A stretch of DNA of 63,035 bases from Caulobacter sp. GTDB taxonomy: Bacteria > Pseudomonadota > Alphaproteobacteria > Caulobacterales > Caulobacteraceae. The stretch is taken from the NCBI GenBank assembly GCA_028291265.1, contig JAQGIK010000073.1, positions 1 through 63,035 of the forward strand, written 5' to 3'. A program made the translations under genes and the position numbers. This document shows, piece after piece, positions 1-8,657 of the stretch. Below the pieces are notes generated by a model, which was given only the letters and a program-made list of their open reading frames with translations, made no database searches and had not been told where the DNA came from. Each line of letters starts with the position of its first letter. Positions within the stretch are counted from its first letter, which is position 1.

Positions 1-516
1 TGGCGCTCGTGGGCGGCGCCGGACGGCCGGGTCATCGACCAGATCGCCAAGGTCGCCCAGGCTATCCGCAGCAACCCCTACAGCCGCCGCCACATCGTCT
101 CGGCCTGGAACCCGGCCGACGTCGACGACATGGCCCTGCCCCCCTGCCATTGCCTGTTCCAGTTCTTCGTCGCCCCCGACGCGCAGGGCCTGGACCGGCT
201 GTCCTGCCAGCTCTACCAGCGCTCCGCCGACGCCTTCCTGGGCGTGCCGTTCAACATCGCCAGCTACGCCCTGCTGACCATGATGGTCGCCAAGGTCACC
301 GGCCTTGAGCCCGGCGACTTCGTCCACACCTTCGGCGACGCCCACCTCTACCTGAACCACCTGGACCAGGCGAAGCAGCAGCTGACCCGCGAGCCCTACG
401 CCTTCCCGACCATGACCCTGGCCGACAAGGACGACCTGTTCGCCTTCGAGCTGGGCGACTTCCTCGTCGAGGGCTATCAGGCCCACCCGACCATCAAGGC
501 CCCGATCGCGATTTGA
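1..516 (+). CDS. thyA: Thymidylate synthase, 3' part (cut by window edge)
   Basis: Converts dUMP to dTMP with methylenetetrahydrofolate. The reading frame is open from base 1, so the N-terminus lies outside the window. 171 residues are present, starting near the WRSW segment. The catalytic cysteine is visible in LPPCHC (fragment residue 49), followed by the dUMP-binding NIASYALL and [12 protein letters not shown] segments and the typical C-terminal TIKAPIAI. Compared with the 264-residue E. coli enzyme, roughly 95-100 N-terminal residues are missing only because of the window boundary. folA follows 1.9 kb downstream on the same strand, the usual partner, but four other genes are interposed. 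Confidence 0.97.
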   Translation, partial: WRSWAAPDGRVIDQIAKVAQAIRSNPYSRRHIVSAWNPADVDDMALPPCHCLFQFFVAPDAQGLDRLSCQLYQRSADAFLGVPFNIASYALLTMMVAKVTGLEPGDFVHTFGDAHLYLNHLDQAKQQLTREPYAFPTMTLADKDDLFAFELGDFLVEGYQAHPTIKAPIAI

Positions 517-1028
517 CCAAGCGCTGGACCCTCGCCGCCGTCTCGGCCGCCCTGTTGCTCGCCACCCCGGCGGTCGCCCAGACCCCCGTCACCGATCCGC
601 CGACCAAGGTGCTGATCGCCATGCTGGACCACTGCCTGGACACCATGAACGGCAAGGTCGACTACGACAAAGGCGCGCAGAAGAAGGGCTGGGGCCGCAC
701 CGGCAATGGCGGCTGGGGCAAGAAGGTCGGCAAGTCGATGATGGCGACGGAGCTGGCGATCACCAACCTGGCCAGCGGCTCGTTCCGGGTCTGCGCCGTC
801 AACATGTCGCCGGCCAGTGTCGATGTGCCGGGCCTCAAGGCCGTCCTCGCCGAGCGGGCGGCCGCCTACCCCCTGACCCCCGTCGCGCCGCGGCTCGACA
901 AGCGGGGCGGAACCCAGAGCGGTTTCGAGAACCCGAAAGGTCCGCTGATCGGCCTGACCATCACCGAAATGCCGGCCAAGGACGATCTGCCGCCCAAGAC
1001 CTTCCTCGCGGTCATCTGGCGGCAGTAA
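513..1028 (+). CDS. Small secreted protein, paralogue of the next gene
   Basis: 171 residues, family not recognised. The N-terminus is a clear signal peptide ([23 protein letters not shown], cleavage after AQ), so the mature protein is periplasmic. The start is a TTG that overlaps the thyA stop (TTGA), implying translational coupling. The mature part shares with the following gene the pattern [13 protein letters not shown] / TRVMLATLDLCLN near the N-terminus, a second cysteine in FRVCAVN / ARLCEIT and a C-terminal hydrophobic VIW motif. The two conserved cysteines may form a disulfide. No enzyme motif is visible, so function is unknown. Confidence 0.8.
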   Translation: MTKRWTLAAVSAALLLATPAVAQTPVTDPPTKVLIAMLDHCLDTMNGKVDYDKGAQKKGWGRTGNGGWGKKVGKSMMATELAITNLASGSFRVCAVNMSPASVDVPGLKAVLAERAAAYPLTPVAPRLDKRGGTQSGFENPKGPLIGLTITEMPAKDDLPPKTFLAVIWRQ

Positions 1029-1078
1029 CCCCGCTTTTGGGGCATGCGGCGGCGCGAAAAGGGGATCACCTTGCGCCC

Positions 1079-1582
1079 ATGATCAGACGCCGCCTCGCCC
1101 CCGCCCTGCTCGTCGTCCTGCTGTTGGCCGCGCCCGCCGCCGCCCAGAGTTCCGACCCCACCCGGGTCATGCTGGCCACCCTCGACCTTTGCCTGAACGT
1201 CCTGCGGGGCACGGCGACCTGGGACACCGGCCTCGACGGCCTCGGCTACATCCGCCAGTCCGGCGGCGGCCGGGTGCAGGCGGTCGGCGGCAGCGTCATC
1301 GCCGCCGGCATGGGCACCAACACCGTGCGCGGCAGCCAGGCCCGGCTGTGCGAGATCACCGCCACCCCGCAGATGCCGGGCAGCACCGCCATCCGCCAGG
1401 GCCTGGCCAGCCGGGCCGGAACCCTGCCCGCCATGCCGGCCAGCGGCCCGCTCGCCGACGGCTCGATCATGGACGGCTACGCCGACCTCAGCCGCACCGG
1501 CCTGCTCGTCCTGGCGGTCACCGACCATCCGGCCGCCGGCGGCCATTCGGCCAGCACCAGCATCTCGGTGATCTGGAAATAG
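1079..1582 (+). CDS. Small secreted protein, paralogue of the preceding gene
   Basis: 167 residues. I take the ATG at 1079 because it opens directly into a signal peptide (MIRRRLAPALLVVLLLAAPAAAQ); an earlier TTG at 1037 would add a charged leader. The mature part resembles the product of the gene just upstream (TRVMLATLDLCLN, ARLCEIT, ending SISVIWK), so the pair looks like an old tandem duplication that has diverged strongly in the middle. A glycine-rich stretch (QSGGGRVQAVGGS) lies where the sister has NGGWGKKVG. Function unknown; probably periplasmic. Confidence 0.75.
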   Translation: MIRRRLAPALLVVLLLAAPAAAQSSDPTRVMLATLDLCLNVLRGTATWDTGLDGLGYIRQSGGGRVQAVGGSVIAAGMGTNTVRGSQARLCEITATPQMPGSTAIRQGLASRAGTLPAMPASGPLADGSIMDGYADLSRTGLLVLAVTDHPAAGGHSASTSISVIWK

Positions 1583-1622
1583 GCTGCTACCGCCGCGCGC
1601 TCGACGGCGCTACATCGGCGTC

Positions 1623-2375
1623 ATGCGCCTCGCCCTGACCCTTGTCGCCTTCCTCGCCCTGACCGGTTGCGTCGCTCCGGAGAGCAAGACCGCCCCGGAG
1701 AGCACTGCCGCTCCGGACGGCGAGGTGAACGAGATCGTCGTCATCGCCATGGCCAAATGTCCCACGCCCGACAATCTGGCGCCGGCGCCGGTCGAGGTCG
1801 GGCCGGCCGACAAGGTGGTCGCCGATTTCACCCCCGACAGCTACCTGCTGGCCTTCGCCTGGCAGCCGGAGGCCTGCCGCAGCCACGCCGCCGACACCTC
1901 CGATCCCAGCGCCTGCGACGGCGGCCGGACCTGGACCCTGCACGGCCTGTGGCCCAACAGCGACGACGGCAATCACCCGCGCTACTGCCGCCCCTCCGAG
2001 ACGATCAGCCAGCGCACGACGATCGACACCTTCTGCATGATTCCCTCGGCCCGCCTGCAACAGCACGAATGGGCCGCTCACGGCGTCTGCGCCTGGGACA
2101 GTCCGGAGGCCTATTTCGAACAGGCCCAAAAGCTCTCGCGGTTTTTGGTCCTGCCCCCGTTTATCTCCGACACCATGACCGCCGGCGCCCTGCGCGACGC
2201 CTTCGCCGCCAATCCTGGACTGCCGCGGGAAGCGGTTTCCGTCGCCGCGTCGCCCGAGGGCCGCCTGCGCGAGGTCCGCCTGTGCCATGACCTGGCCTTC
2301 AAGCCGGCCGCTTGCGCGCCGAAGGCGCTCGGGGCCCGCGATGACGTGGTCCTGACCATCACCCCGCCAAACTGA
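1623..2375 (+). CDS. Ribonuclease T2 family lipoprotein
   Basis: 250 residues. Secreted endoribonuclease of the T2 family, which cleaves RNA through a 2',3'-cyclic phosphate. The N-terminus is a lipoprotein signal with lipobox LTGC (Cys16), so the enzyme is probably membrane-anchored in the periplasm. Both family signatures are present: CAS-I in WTLHGLWPN (His107) and CAS-II in HEWAAHGVC (His148, Glu149, His153). Several cysteines (in EACRS, SACDG, YCRPS, TFCMI, HGVC) fit the disulfide pattern of the family. A likely role is RNA scavenging in the envelope; the neighbouring thyA and folA give no direct link beyond nucleotide metabolism. Confidence 0.9.
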   Translation: MRLALTLVAFLALTGCVAPESKTAPESTAAPDGEVNEIVVIAMAKCPTPDNLAPAPVEVGPADKVVADFTPDSYLLAFAWQPEACRSHAADTSDPSACDGGRTWTLHGLWPNSDDGNHPRYCRPSETISQRTTIDTFCMIPSARLQQHEWAAHGVCAWDSPEAYFEQAQKLSRFLVLPPFISDTMTAGALRDAFAANPGLPREAVSVAASPEGRLREVRLCHDLAFKPAACAPKALGARDDVVLTITPPN

Positions 2376-2428
2376 GCCCGCCAAACTGGGGATGACGGCC
2401 CGCGCCGACGCGGCGTAGGGTCCCCGCC

Positions 2429-2944
2429 ATGGTCCTCCCCCTCGCAATTGTCGTCGCCCGCGCCCGCAATGGAGTCATCGGCATGGGCGGCGACCTGCCC
2501 TGGCGAATCCGCTCCGACATGGCCTGGTTCAAGGCCAACACGCTCGGCAAGCCGGTGATCATGGGCCGCAAGACCTGGGACAGCCTGCCGCTGCAGCCGC
2601 TGCCCGGCCGCCTGAACATCGTGCTCAGCCGCGACGGCAGTTTCGAACCGAAGACCGCCGTGCACGTTGAGAACTTCAACGAGGCGGTGGAGATGGCCAG
2701 CGAGCAGGCGGAAGAAGACGGGGCCACCGAGGTCTGCGTCATCGGCGGAACGGCCCTGTTCGAGCTGGCCATGCCGCGCGCCAAGCGGCTGTACATCACC
2801 GAGGTCGAGGCCGAGCCCGAAGGCGACGCCTTCTTCCCGGCCTTCGACGAATCCGCCTGGACCGAGGTCCACCGCGAGGCCCACGCGCCCGGCGAAAAGG
2901 ACGACCACCCCTTCGTTTTCCGCATCCTGGAGCGCAAACGATGA
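2429..2944 (+). CDS. folA: Dihydrofolate reductase
   Basis: 171 residues, the normal length. Reduces dihydrofolate to tetrahydrofolate with NADPH, regenerating the folate oxidised by thymidylate synthase. Visible landmarks are the N-terminal NGVIGMGGDLPW loop, the substrate-binding acid in RSDMAWFK (Asp30, equivalent to E. coli Asp27), GKPVIMGRKTWDSL, and CVIGGTALFELAM in the NADPH-binding half. It lies downstream of thyA on the same strand. Its stop overlaps the start of the next gene (ATGA), which suggests coupled translation. Confidence 0.97.
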   Translation: MVLPLAIVVARARNGVIGMGGDLPWRIRSDMAWFKANTLGKPVIMGRKTWDSLPLQPLPGRLNIVLSRDGSFEPKTAVHVENFNEAVEMASEQAEEDGATEVCVIGGTALFELAMPRAKRLYITEVEAEPEGDAFFPAFDESAWTEVHREAHAPGEKDDHPFVFRILERKR

Positions 2945-3321
2945 AGCCTGTTGTCCCGGCCCTGATCCTCGCCCTGACGGCCGGCGCCGCCCACGCCGCC
3001 CTGGCCCCGCAATATTACCAGCAGGCCCGTGACGAGGCCCCCAACGTCATCGTGCTGGACATCGCCGAGGTCGGCCCGCCGGCCGGCGACGCCGGTCCCT
3101 GCCTGGTGAGCGGCAAGGTGCATCAGGTCGAGCGCGGAACCCGCTACCGCAACGGCCAGACCATCGCCATTCGGGTCCCCTGCAAGACGCCCAAGGCCGA
3201 GATCCCGGCCGGCGGCACGATCTGGCAGGACCGCGCCGCCCTGGGGCCCGGCAAGCGGGCCCGCGCCTGGCTCGACAACGCCGGCGACCTGGCCCTCTAC
3301 CAGTTCGAGCTCTTGCGCTGA
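2941..3321 (+). CDS. Small secreted protein of unknown function
   Basis: 126 residues beginning with a signal peptide (MKPVVPALILALTAGAAHAA). It starts inside the folA stop (ATGA overlap), so it is probably translated with folA. The mature domain has two cysteines (GPCLV and VPCKT) and a beta-rich look, with YRNGQTIAIRVPC and RARAWLDNAGDLALYQFELL at the end. I do not recognise the family and see no catalytic motif. It is likely periplasmic. Confidence 0.75.
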   Translation: MKPVVPALILALTAGAAHAALAPQYYQQARDEAPNVIVLDIAEVGPPAGDAGPCLVSGKVHQVERGTRYRNGQTIAIRVPCKTPKAEIPAGGTIWQDRAALGPGKRARAWLDNAGDLALYQFELLR

Positions 3322-3352
3322 CGTCCCCCCTTGCCTTGACGGAACGTCAGCG
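3316..3352. repeat. 9-bp inverted repeat overlapping a stop codon
   Basis: CGCTGACGT (3316-3324) and ACGTCAGCG (3344-3352) are perfect inverted copies 19 bases apart. The left arm contains the stop of the small secreted gene, and the right arm lies about 45 bases upstream of the SMP-30 start. It could be an operator or the stem of a weak terminator; no T-run follows. Confidence 0.5.
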
Positions 3353-3363
3353 GGTTCTATCGG
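3336..3363 (+). promoter_or_regulatory. Candidate promoter of the SMP-30 gene
   Basis: TTGACGG at 3336-3342 is followed after a short spacer by TTCTATCGG (3355-3363), which fits the Caulobacter housekeeping pattern TTGACG ... GCTANAWC. It overlaps the right arm of the inverted repeat at 3316-3352, and the gene starts at 3395. Judged by eye only. Confidence 0.4.
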
Positions 3364-3394
3364 CGTAACGAGAAAACGCCGGAAGGAACGCCAA

Positions 3395-4306
3395 GTGGAC
3401 ATCGAACTCGTCGCCGAGGGACTGCTCTTCCCCGAAGGCCCCATCGCCATGAACGACGGCTCGGTGATCCTCACCGAGATCAAGGGCCAGCGCCTGACCC
3501 GCATCACCCCCGACGGGACCAAGACCGTCGTCGCCGAGACCGGCGGCGGCCCCAACGGCGCGGCCATCGGCCCGGACGGCAAGATCTATGTCACCAACAA
3601 CGGCGGCAGCTTCGAGTGGATGGACGTCGGCGGCCTGACCATCCCCGGCCCCACCCCGCCCAGCCACGTCGGCGGCTCGATCCAGCGGGTCGACATCGCC
3701 ACCGGCAAGGTCGAGACCGTCTACGAGGCCTGCGACGGCAAGCGGCTGGTCGGCCCCAACGACCTGGTCTTCGACAAGCAGGGCGGCATCTGGTTCAGCG
3801 ACCACGGCTGTTCGACCCCCGACGGCAAGAAGTTCGGCGGCCTCTACTACGCCAGACCGGACGGCTCCAAGATCGTCCGCCACAAGGACCATATGGTCAG
3901 CCCCAACGGCGTCGGCCTGTCGCCGGACGAAACCAAAGTCTACCTGGCCGACACCATGCTCGGCCGCCTCTGGGCCTTCGACATCACCGCGCCCGGCGAA
4001 CTGGCCGAGCCGCCGCCCTTCCAGCCGGGCCATGTGGTCTGCAACCTGCCGGGCTACCAGCTGCTCGACAGCCTGGCCGTCGAGGCGGGGGGCAAGGTCT
4101 GCGTCGCCACCATCATCAACGGCGGCATCACCGCTTTCGACCCCGACGGCACGACCGAGCACTACCCGTTCCCGGACATCCTGGTGACCAACATCTGCTT
4201 CGGTGGCGGCGACATGCGCACGGCGTGGATCACGGCGTCAGGGACGGGGAAGCTCTACAAGGCGACCTGGCCCCGCCCGGGCCTGAAACTGAACTTCAAC
4301 GCGTAG
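3395..4306 (+). CDS. SMP-30/gluconolactonase family protein
   Basis: 303 residues. A six-bladed beta-propeller lactonase-type enzyme that would hydrolyse a sugar or other lactone with a divalent metal. Landmarks are the metal-ligand glutamate in LLFPEGPIA (Glu14), GGGPNGAAIGPDG, RLVGPNDLVFD, SPNGVGLSPDE, and DSLAVEAGGKVCVA near the end. The start is GTG at 3395, preceded by GGAAGGA about 8 bases upstream. A closely related paralogue lies at 38773-39690 and shares the layout from FPEGP to the C-terminal WPRPGL. The substrate is not evident; the gene stands alone between the folA group and the OYE gene. Confidence 0.88.
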   Translation: MDIELVAEGLLFPEGPIAMNDGSVILTEIKGQRLTRITPDGTKTVVAETGGGPNGAAIGPDGKIYVTNNGGSFEWMDVGGLTIPGPTPPSHVGGSIQRVDIATGKVETVYEACDGKRLVGPNDLVFDKQGGIWFSDHGCSTPDGKKFGGLYYARPDGSKIVRHKDHMVSPNGVGLSPDETKVYLADTMLGRLWAFDITAPGELAEPPPFQPGHVVCNLPGYQLLDSLAVEAGGKVCVATIINGGITAFDPDGTTEHYPFPDILVTNICFGGGDMRTAWITASGTGKLYKATWPRPGLKLNFNA

Positions 4307-4331
4307 CCAGGAGAAGCGTGGAGCAATCGCT

Positions 4332-4352
4332 CTCCCCCGCTTGGCGGGGGAG
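4332..4352 (+). terminator. Hairpin after the SMP-30 gene
   Basis: CTCCCCCGC / GCGGGGGAG, a perfect 9-bp stem with a TTG loop, 25 bases after the stop. It is followed by a weak T-run (GGCTTTGG). It probably serves as a terminator between convergent genes. Confidence 0.5.
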
Positions 4353-4469
4353 TGGCTTTGGCGAGCGCTGCAAGCGAGCCAAACCGAGGGGTCTCCTCCG
4401 GCGATGGAAGGCTAATCACCAACCGCCGGCGCCCCGCCTCCTGGTCCGTCGCTCGCGCTCCGAACCGTC

Positions 4470-4493
4470 CTCCGCCCCCTCGCGGGGGCGGAG
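4470..4493. terminator. Hairpin between convergent genes
   Basis: CTCCGCCCCC / GGGGGCGGAG form a perfect 10-bp stem with a 4-base loop, 16 bases from the stop of the leftward OYE gene. The rest of the 4307-4509 gap holds GC-rich repeat-like sequence and no ORF I would support. Confidence 0.5.
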
Positions 4494-4509
4494 AGCGAAG
4501 CTCACTCGC

Positions 4510-5622
4510 CTAGTACAGCACCCCCATCGCCGACCGCTCGAAGCTCTGCAGCTCCGCTTCGCGGCCGTCGCGGACCTTCAGCACCCATTCGGGGTCCTGC
4601 AGCAGCGCCCGGCCGACCGCCACCAGGTCGAACTCGTCGCGCTCCAGCCGTTCGACCAGGCCGTCGAGGCTGGCCGGCTGGCTGGCCTCGCCGCCGTAGG
4701 CGGCGATGAACTCGCCCGACAGCCCCACCGACCCCACGGTGATCGTCGGCTTGCCGGTCAGCTTCCGCGCCCAGCCGGCGAAGTTCAGGTCGCTGCCGCC
4801 CCCATCTTCTGGGAACTCCGGCTCCCAGAATCGCCGCTGGCTGCAGTGAAAAACGTCGGCCCCGGCGTCGGCCAACGGCGCCAGCCAGGCCTCCATCTCG
4901 GTCGGATCGGCGGCCAGCTTGACGTTGAAGTCCTGCTGCTTCCACTGCGACAGGCGGATGATGACCGGATAGTCCTCGCCGACCTCGCGCCGCACGGCTT
5001 TGAGGATTTCCACCGCGAACCGCGACCGCTCGGCCAGCGTCTTGCCGCCCCAATGGTCCTCGCGGACGTTGACGCCATGCCAGAAGAACTGGTCGATCAG
5101 ATAGCCGTGCGCCCCATGCAGCTCGACGGAATCGAAGCCCAGCGCCTTGGCCGCCCCGGCCGCCTTGGCGAAGGCGTCGATGGCGTCGGCCACCTCGGCG
5201 TCGCTCATCGGCTCGCCGAACTGCTTGCCCGGCGAGGACAGGCCCGAGGGGCTGTCGTAGGGGCCCGGCGGCTTCCATTCCGGATCGCGGGTGCGCACGG
5301 CGCCGACGTGCCACAGTTGCGGGGCCATCTTGCCGCCAGCGCCATGCACCGCCTCGATGACGTCCTTCCAGGCAGCCAGCTCGTCCTCGCCATGGAAGCG
5401 CGGAATGTTCGGATCGTTCAGCGAGGCCGGGCGCGCCACCCCGGTGCCCTCGGAGATGATCAGCCCAACGCCGTTCTCGGCCCGGCGGCGGTAGTAGTCG
5501 ACGACCTGGGCCGTCGCCACGCCGCCCGGCGAGAAGCTGCGGGTCATCGGCGCCATGGCGATGCGGTTGGCCAGGGTCATGGACTTGACCTGGAAGGGAC
5601 GGAACAGGGCGTCGGTGCTCAC
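4510..5622 (-). CDS. NADH:flavin oxidoreductase, old yellow enzyme family
   Basis: 370 residues, a single OYE TIM-barrel domain that binds FMN and reduces activated C=C bonds with NAD(P)H. The GTG at 5622 is chosen because it opens into the conserved ALFRPFQVKSMTLANRI start; the frame stays open far upstream but that part is not OYE-like. Landmarks are MAPMTR, MAPQLWHVG, the paired histidines in ELHGAHGYLIDQFFW, REDHWGG, and FDLVAVGRALLQDPEW near the end. A paralogue sits at 43951-45066. It diverges from the regulator at 5804, and a candidate operator at 5653-5670 lies 31 bases upstream of the start. Confidence 0.92.
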   Translation of the reverse strand: MSTDALFRPFQVKSMTLANRIAMAPMTRSFSPGGVATAQVVDYYRRRAENGVGLIISEGTGVARPASLNDPNIPRFHGEDELAAWKDVIEAVHGAGGKMAPQLWHVGAVRTRDPEWKPPGPYDSPSGLSSPGKQFGEPMSDAEVADAIDAFAKAAGAAKALGFDSVELHGAHGYLIDQFFWHGVNVREDHWGGKTLAERSRFAVEILKAVRREVGEDYPVIIRLSQWKQQDFNVKLAADPTEMEAWLAPLADAGADVFHCSQRRFWEPEFPEDGGGSDLNFAGWARKLTGKPTITVGSVGLSGEFIAAYGGEASQPASLDGLVERLERDEFDLVAVGRALLQDPEWVLKVRDGREAELQSFERSAMGVLY

Positions 5623-5652
5623 GTTGGCTCTCCGATGGATAATGTCGCCGCG

Positions 5653-5670
5653 TTTAAACGATTGTTTGAG
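5653..5670. promoter_or_regulatory. Candidate operator, motif TTCRAAC-N4-GTTYGAR, site 1
   Basis: TTTAAACGATTGTTTGAG contains TAAAC-GATT-GTTTG. The same arrangement, CRAAC-N4-GTTYG, recurs in front of the SDR (8497-8514), thiolase (21118-21135) and phosphotransferase (62851-62868) genes. Here it lies 31 bases upstream of the OYE start and about 134 bases upstream of the divergent regulator. Confidence 0.5.
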
Positions 5671-5803
5671 ATCTGTCGCCAGCCAGAAAATCTGGCGAAG
5701 CCCCGACGCCGTAAGCGTTTTCACCTGCCGTTCAGCCCGGCGCGATACCTTTGGTATCCAGGCTATTGACCATGAGCACGGAATCCGGACGGATCGCCCC
5801 AAG

Positions 5804-7648
5804 TTGAACGCCACCCCATCCCTGTCCGAAACCCTGCGCGGCCGCCTGGCCGAGGGCCAGCCCGTGGACGCGGTTCTGGACGGCTGGGCGCTGCTCGACT
5901 CCACCCTGCTGCACGACCCCGCCGCCTTCGCCGAGGCGCTGGGCGAGGCGGCCAAGCTCGACACCACCGCCGGCTTCGCGGCCATCGCCCCGGAGGGCTC
6001 GCTGGGCGCGGCGGTGATCTCGCCGAGCGGGGCCCTGGCCCAGGCCGACCCGCAGTTCATCAAGTGGTTCGGCGACCCGACCGACATTCCCGCCTTCCGC
6101 CGCCTGGTGCGGCTGGCCCAGAAGCAGGGCCAGGCCTCCGGCCTGGTCGAGACCGAGGATGGCGGCGTCATCGCCGCCTGCGCCGCCATCGAGACCCTGG
6201 CCCTGCGCTGGCCGCTGTCCGACGCCAGCCGCGCCCAGCTGCTGCTGCCCGGCCGCCGGGTGGCCCTGCTCGGCTTCGCCCCCTCGCGGGTCAGCGACCT
6301 GGCCCAGCGCGCCGCCCAGGCCTTCGGCTTCACGCCGCTCGAGGCCCGGCTGGCCGAGGCCCTGCTCGACGCCCCCAACCTCAACGAGGCGGCCGAACGC
6401 ATCGGGGTCGGCCGCGAGACCGCCCGCGAGGCGCTCAAGAAGGCCATGCGTAAGGCCGGCGCCCGCCGCAGCCCCGACCTGGTCCGCCGGATGATGGACC
6501 TGATGAGCGGCATGGGCGCCCCGATCGGCGACGTCGAGGCGGTGCTGCGCGCCCTGTTCGGGGCCACGCCCGCGGAAGCGAAGGCCGCCGCCCGCTTCGC
6601 CGAGGGGATGACCGCCCGCGAGGTCGCCGCCGCCCTCGGCGTCAAGGAAGCCACCGTCCGCGGCCAACTCAAGGCCGTGTTCGCCAAGACCGGGGTCAAC
6701 AAGGCCAAGGACCTGGTCCGGCTGACCGTCGAGGCGGGCGCCCTGACCGCCTTCACCGAGGCCTCCGAAACCGTCGTCGAGCCGGTCGACCCCGACGGCC
6801 GCACCCGCATCATCAGCCTGTCCGACCATCGCCGGGTGGCCTTCGTCGACTATGGGCCCAAGGGCGGCCGGCCCGTGGTGATCTTCCACGGCTATTCCAC
6901 CGGCCGCATCCTGCCGCTCAACTTCGTCGCCCTGCTGCACCGGGCCGGCTACCGGCCGCTGGCCGTGCAGCGGCCGGGCTTCGGACTCTCCGATCCGGCC
7001 CCGACCCAGGAAAGCCACCTCGAGGTCCAGGCCGATGACCTGGCGGCCGTCCTCGACGCGTTGAAGCTGCGCAAGGTCGATGTGATGATCCGCGATGGCT
7101 CGACCGCCGCCGGCCTGGCCTTCGCCGCCCGCCATGGGGCCCGCATCGCTCGCGGCCTGCTGATGAACCCCCGCGCCCCGCGCGACGTCGAGCGCGACCA
7201 TCGCTCGCTGATCGGGGCGGTGTCGCGCAGCATGCTGAAGTTTCCGGAACTGATCGTGCCGCTGGGAGAGATGCTGCGCCGACAGACCCGCACCGACCTT
7301 TTGACCCGCACCGTGCGCCGCACCCTGGAATCGGCGCCGGGCGACCGGACGGCGCTGGACGATCCGCTGGTCCTGGCCCGGGTGCTGCGCGACACCCGCG
7401 GCATGTCGGCCCGCACCATCGCCGGCTGGGCGGCCGAGATGGCCGTCTACGCCTTCGGCTGGACCCTGCCGCCGGTCATCGGCGGCGACCGCTGGAACAT
7501 CCTGTTCTGCGAGGGCCTCGACTGGCCGGTCCACATGCAGCTGTGGCAGGAGGCCTTCCCCGAGGCCCCGATCCGCAAGCTCCCCCTGGCCGGGTTCATG
7601 GCCTACTACACCCACCCGGCCGAGGTCATCGCGGCGCTGGAGGGTTAG
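5804..7648 (+). CDS. Regulator with two HTH segments fused to a degenerate alpha/beta hydrolase
   Basis: About 614 residues if started at TTG 5804; no in-frame ATG or GTG is close, so the start is uncertain. Residues 1-170 resemble the ligand-binding or PAS-like front of LuxR-type regulators. Two LuxR-like helix-turn-helix segments follow, near 176-236 ([20 protein letters not shown]) and 252-307 ([20 protein letters not shown]). From about 343 to the end there is an alpha/beta-hydrolase fold ([19 protein letters not shown]). At the nucleophile elbow the sequence reads [10 protein letters not shown], with Asp431 where Ser is expected, and the usual C-terminal GH is replaced in [15 protein letters not shown] infer a ligand-sensing pseudo-hydrolase rather than an active enzyme. 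It is divergent from OYE, and its 3' end overlaps the convergent SDR gene by 4 bases. Confidence 0.8.
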   Translation: MNATPSLSETLRGRLAEGQPVDAVLDGWALLDSTLLHDPAAFAEALGEAAKLDTTAGFAAIAPEGSLGAAVISPSGALAQADPQFIKWFGDPTDIPAFRRLVRLAQKQGQASGLVETEDGGVIAACAAIETLALRWPLSDASRAQLLLPGRRVALLGFAPSRVSDLAQRAAQAFGFTPLEARLAEALLDAPNLNEAAERIGVGRETAREALKKAMRKAGARRSPDLVRRMMDLMSGMGAPIGDVEAVLRALFGATPAEAKAAARFAEGMTAREVAAALGVKEATVRGQLKAVFAKTGVNKAKDLVRLTVEAGALTAFTEASETVVEPVDPDGRTRIISLSDHRRVAFVDYGPKGGRPVVIFHGYSTGRILPLNFVALLHRAGYRPLAVQRPGFGLSDPAPTQESHLEVQADDLAAVLDALKLRKVDVMIRDGSTAAGLAFAARHGARIARGLLMNPRAPRDVERDHRSLIGAVSRSMLKFPELIVPLGEMLRRQTRTDLLTRTVRRTLESAPGDRTALDDPLVLARVLRDTRGMSARTIAGWAAEMAVYAFGWTLPPVIGGDRWNILFCEGLDWPVHMQLWQEAFPEAPIRKLPLAGFMAYYTHPAEVIAALEG

Positions 7649-8436
7649 CTCAGCGAGCCCGGCCGCGCCACGGGGTGACTGCTCGACAGCCCGCCGTCGA
7701 CCACCATCGCCTGACCATTCACGTACGAGGCGTCGTCCGAGGCCAGGAACAGGGCCATCTGGGCGATCTCGATCGGCTGGCCGGCCCGGCGCAGCGGATT
7801 GAGCTGGCCGATCTTGCCTTCCGAGCCCTTCGACCGCGCCCCGTCGAAGATCGGCTTGGTCATGCCGGTCTCGATCAGGCCGGGGCAGATGGCGTTGACC
7901 CGGATGCCGGTGCCGCCCAGCTGCTGGGCCGTGGTCTGCACCATCGAGATGACGCCGGCCTTGGAGGCGCTGTAGGGCGTGCCGCCCGCCCCCGACCGCA
8001 ACGCCGCCACCGAGGCCGTGCAGATGATCGAGCCCTTGCCTTTCGGCGCCATGACCCGCGAGGCGTGCTTGATCATCATCGCCGGCCCGACGACGTTGAT
8101 CCGCAGCAGGTCCATGAAGCTGGCCTCGGTCAGTTCCGGCAGGGTGATCCAGCCACCCGACACCCCGGCGTTGGCGAAGGCGATGTCGAGCCCGCCATAG
8201 GTCTCCACCGCCTTGTCGACGAGCGCACTGACGTCGGCCTCGGAGCCGGCGTCGCCGGTCACCGCGATGGCCGTTCCGCCATCGGCGACAATCTGCGCCA
8301 CGGTGTCATTGACCTCAGCCGCCCGGTCGAAAGCCACCACGCTGGCCCCCTCGGCGGCGAACAGCCTGGCGCTGGCCCGGCCAATGCCGCTGGCGGCCCC
8401 GGTAACGATGGCGACCTTACCCGACAGACGACCCAT
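7645..8436 (-). CDS. SDR family oxidoreductase
   Basis: 263 residues, classical short-chain dehydrogenase/reductase length. The cofactor motif is [10 protein letters not shown], then NAGVSGG, then the catalytic serine region SVAALRSG and YSASKAG (Tyr and Lys), ending with the common [12 protein letters not shown]. It would oxidise or reduce an alcohol/ketone with NAD(P). The ATG at 8436 is chosen because it is preceded by AAGGGAG at good spacing; an upstream start would add only seven residues. It converges on the HTH-hydrolase regulator with a 4-base overlap. A candidate operator lies 61 bases upstream. Confidence 0.92.
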   Translation of the reverse strand: MGRLSGKVAIVTGAASGIGRASARLFAAEGASVVAFDRAAEVNDTVAQIVADGGTAIAVTGDAGSEADVSALVDKAVETYGGLDIAFANAGVSGGWITLPELTEASFMDLLRINVVGPAMMIKHASRVMAPKGKGSIICTASVAALRSGAGGTPYSASKAGVISMVQTTAQQLGGTGIRVNAICPGLIETGMTKPIFDGARSKGSEGKIGQLNPLRRAGQPIEIAQMALFLASDDASYVNGQAMVVDGGLSSSHPVARPGSLS

Positions 8437-8496
8437 GACGTGCTCCCTTGTTTGCACCGGAAGCTAGGGCACCGCGGCGGCGCGCGCCAGCGCAAA

Positions 8497-8514
8497 TTCA
8501 AACAACTGTTCGAG
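8497..8514. promoter_or_regulatory. Candidate operator, motif TTCRAAC-N4-GTTYGAR, site 2
   Basis: TTCAAACAACTGTTCGAG: arms TTCAAAC and GTTCGAG around AACT. It lies 61 bases upstream of the SDR start. The surrounding gap 8437-8657 is clearly AT-richer than the rest of the window and also holds GGGGATC / GATCCCC arms near 8568-8605. Confidence 0.5.
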
Positions 8515-8657
8515 TGGCTGGCTGAGTATGAATTGCCGCTTGAGGGCAGGTTAGTGCGTAAGTTGACCGGGGATCCAATAGCCAATCACGGGCTTGTTGA
8601 TCCCCAAGCTCAATTCGGGACAATGACTATCAACCCACAGTCACCAAGAAGCAGCTC

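Noticed and set aside
4510..6813. Open reading frame of 767 codons running through the OYE gene and the opposite regulator
   Set aside because: Only the part up to 5622 matches OYE; the extension is antisense to the HTH-hydrolase gene and has the Arg/Ser/Ala-rich composition of GC-rich shadow frames.
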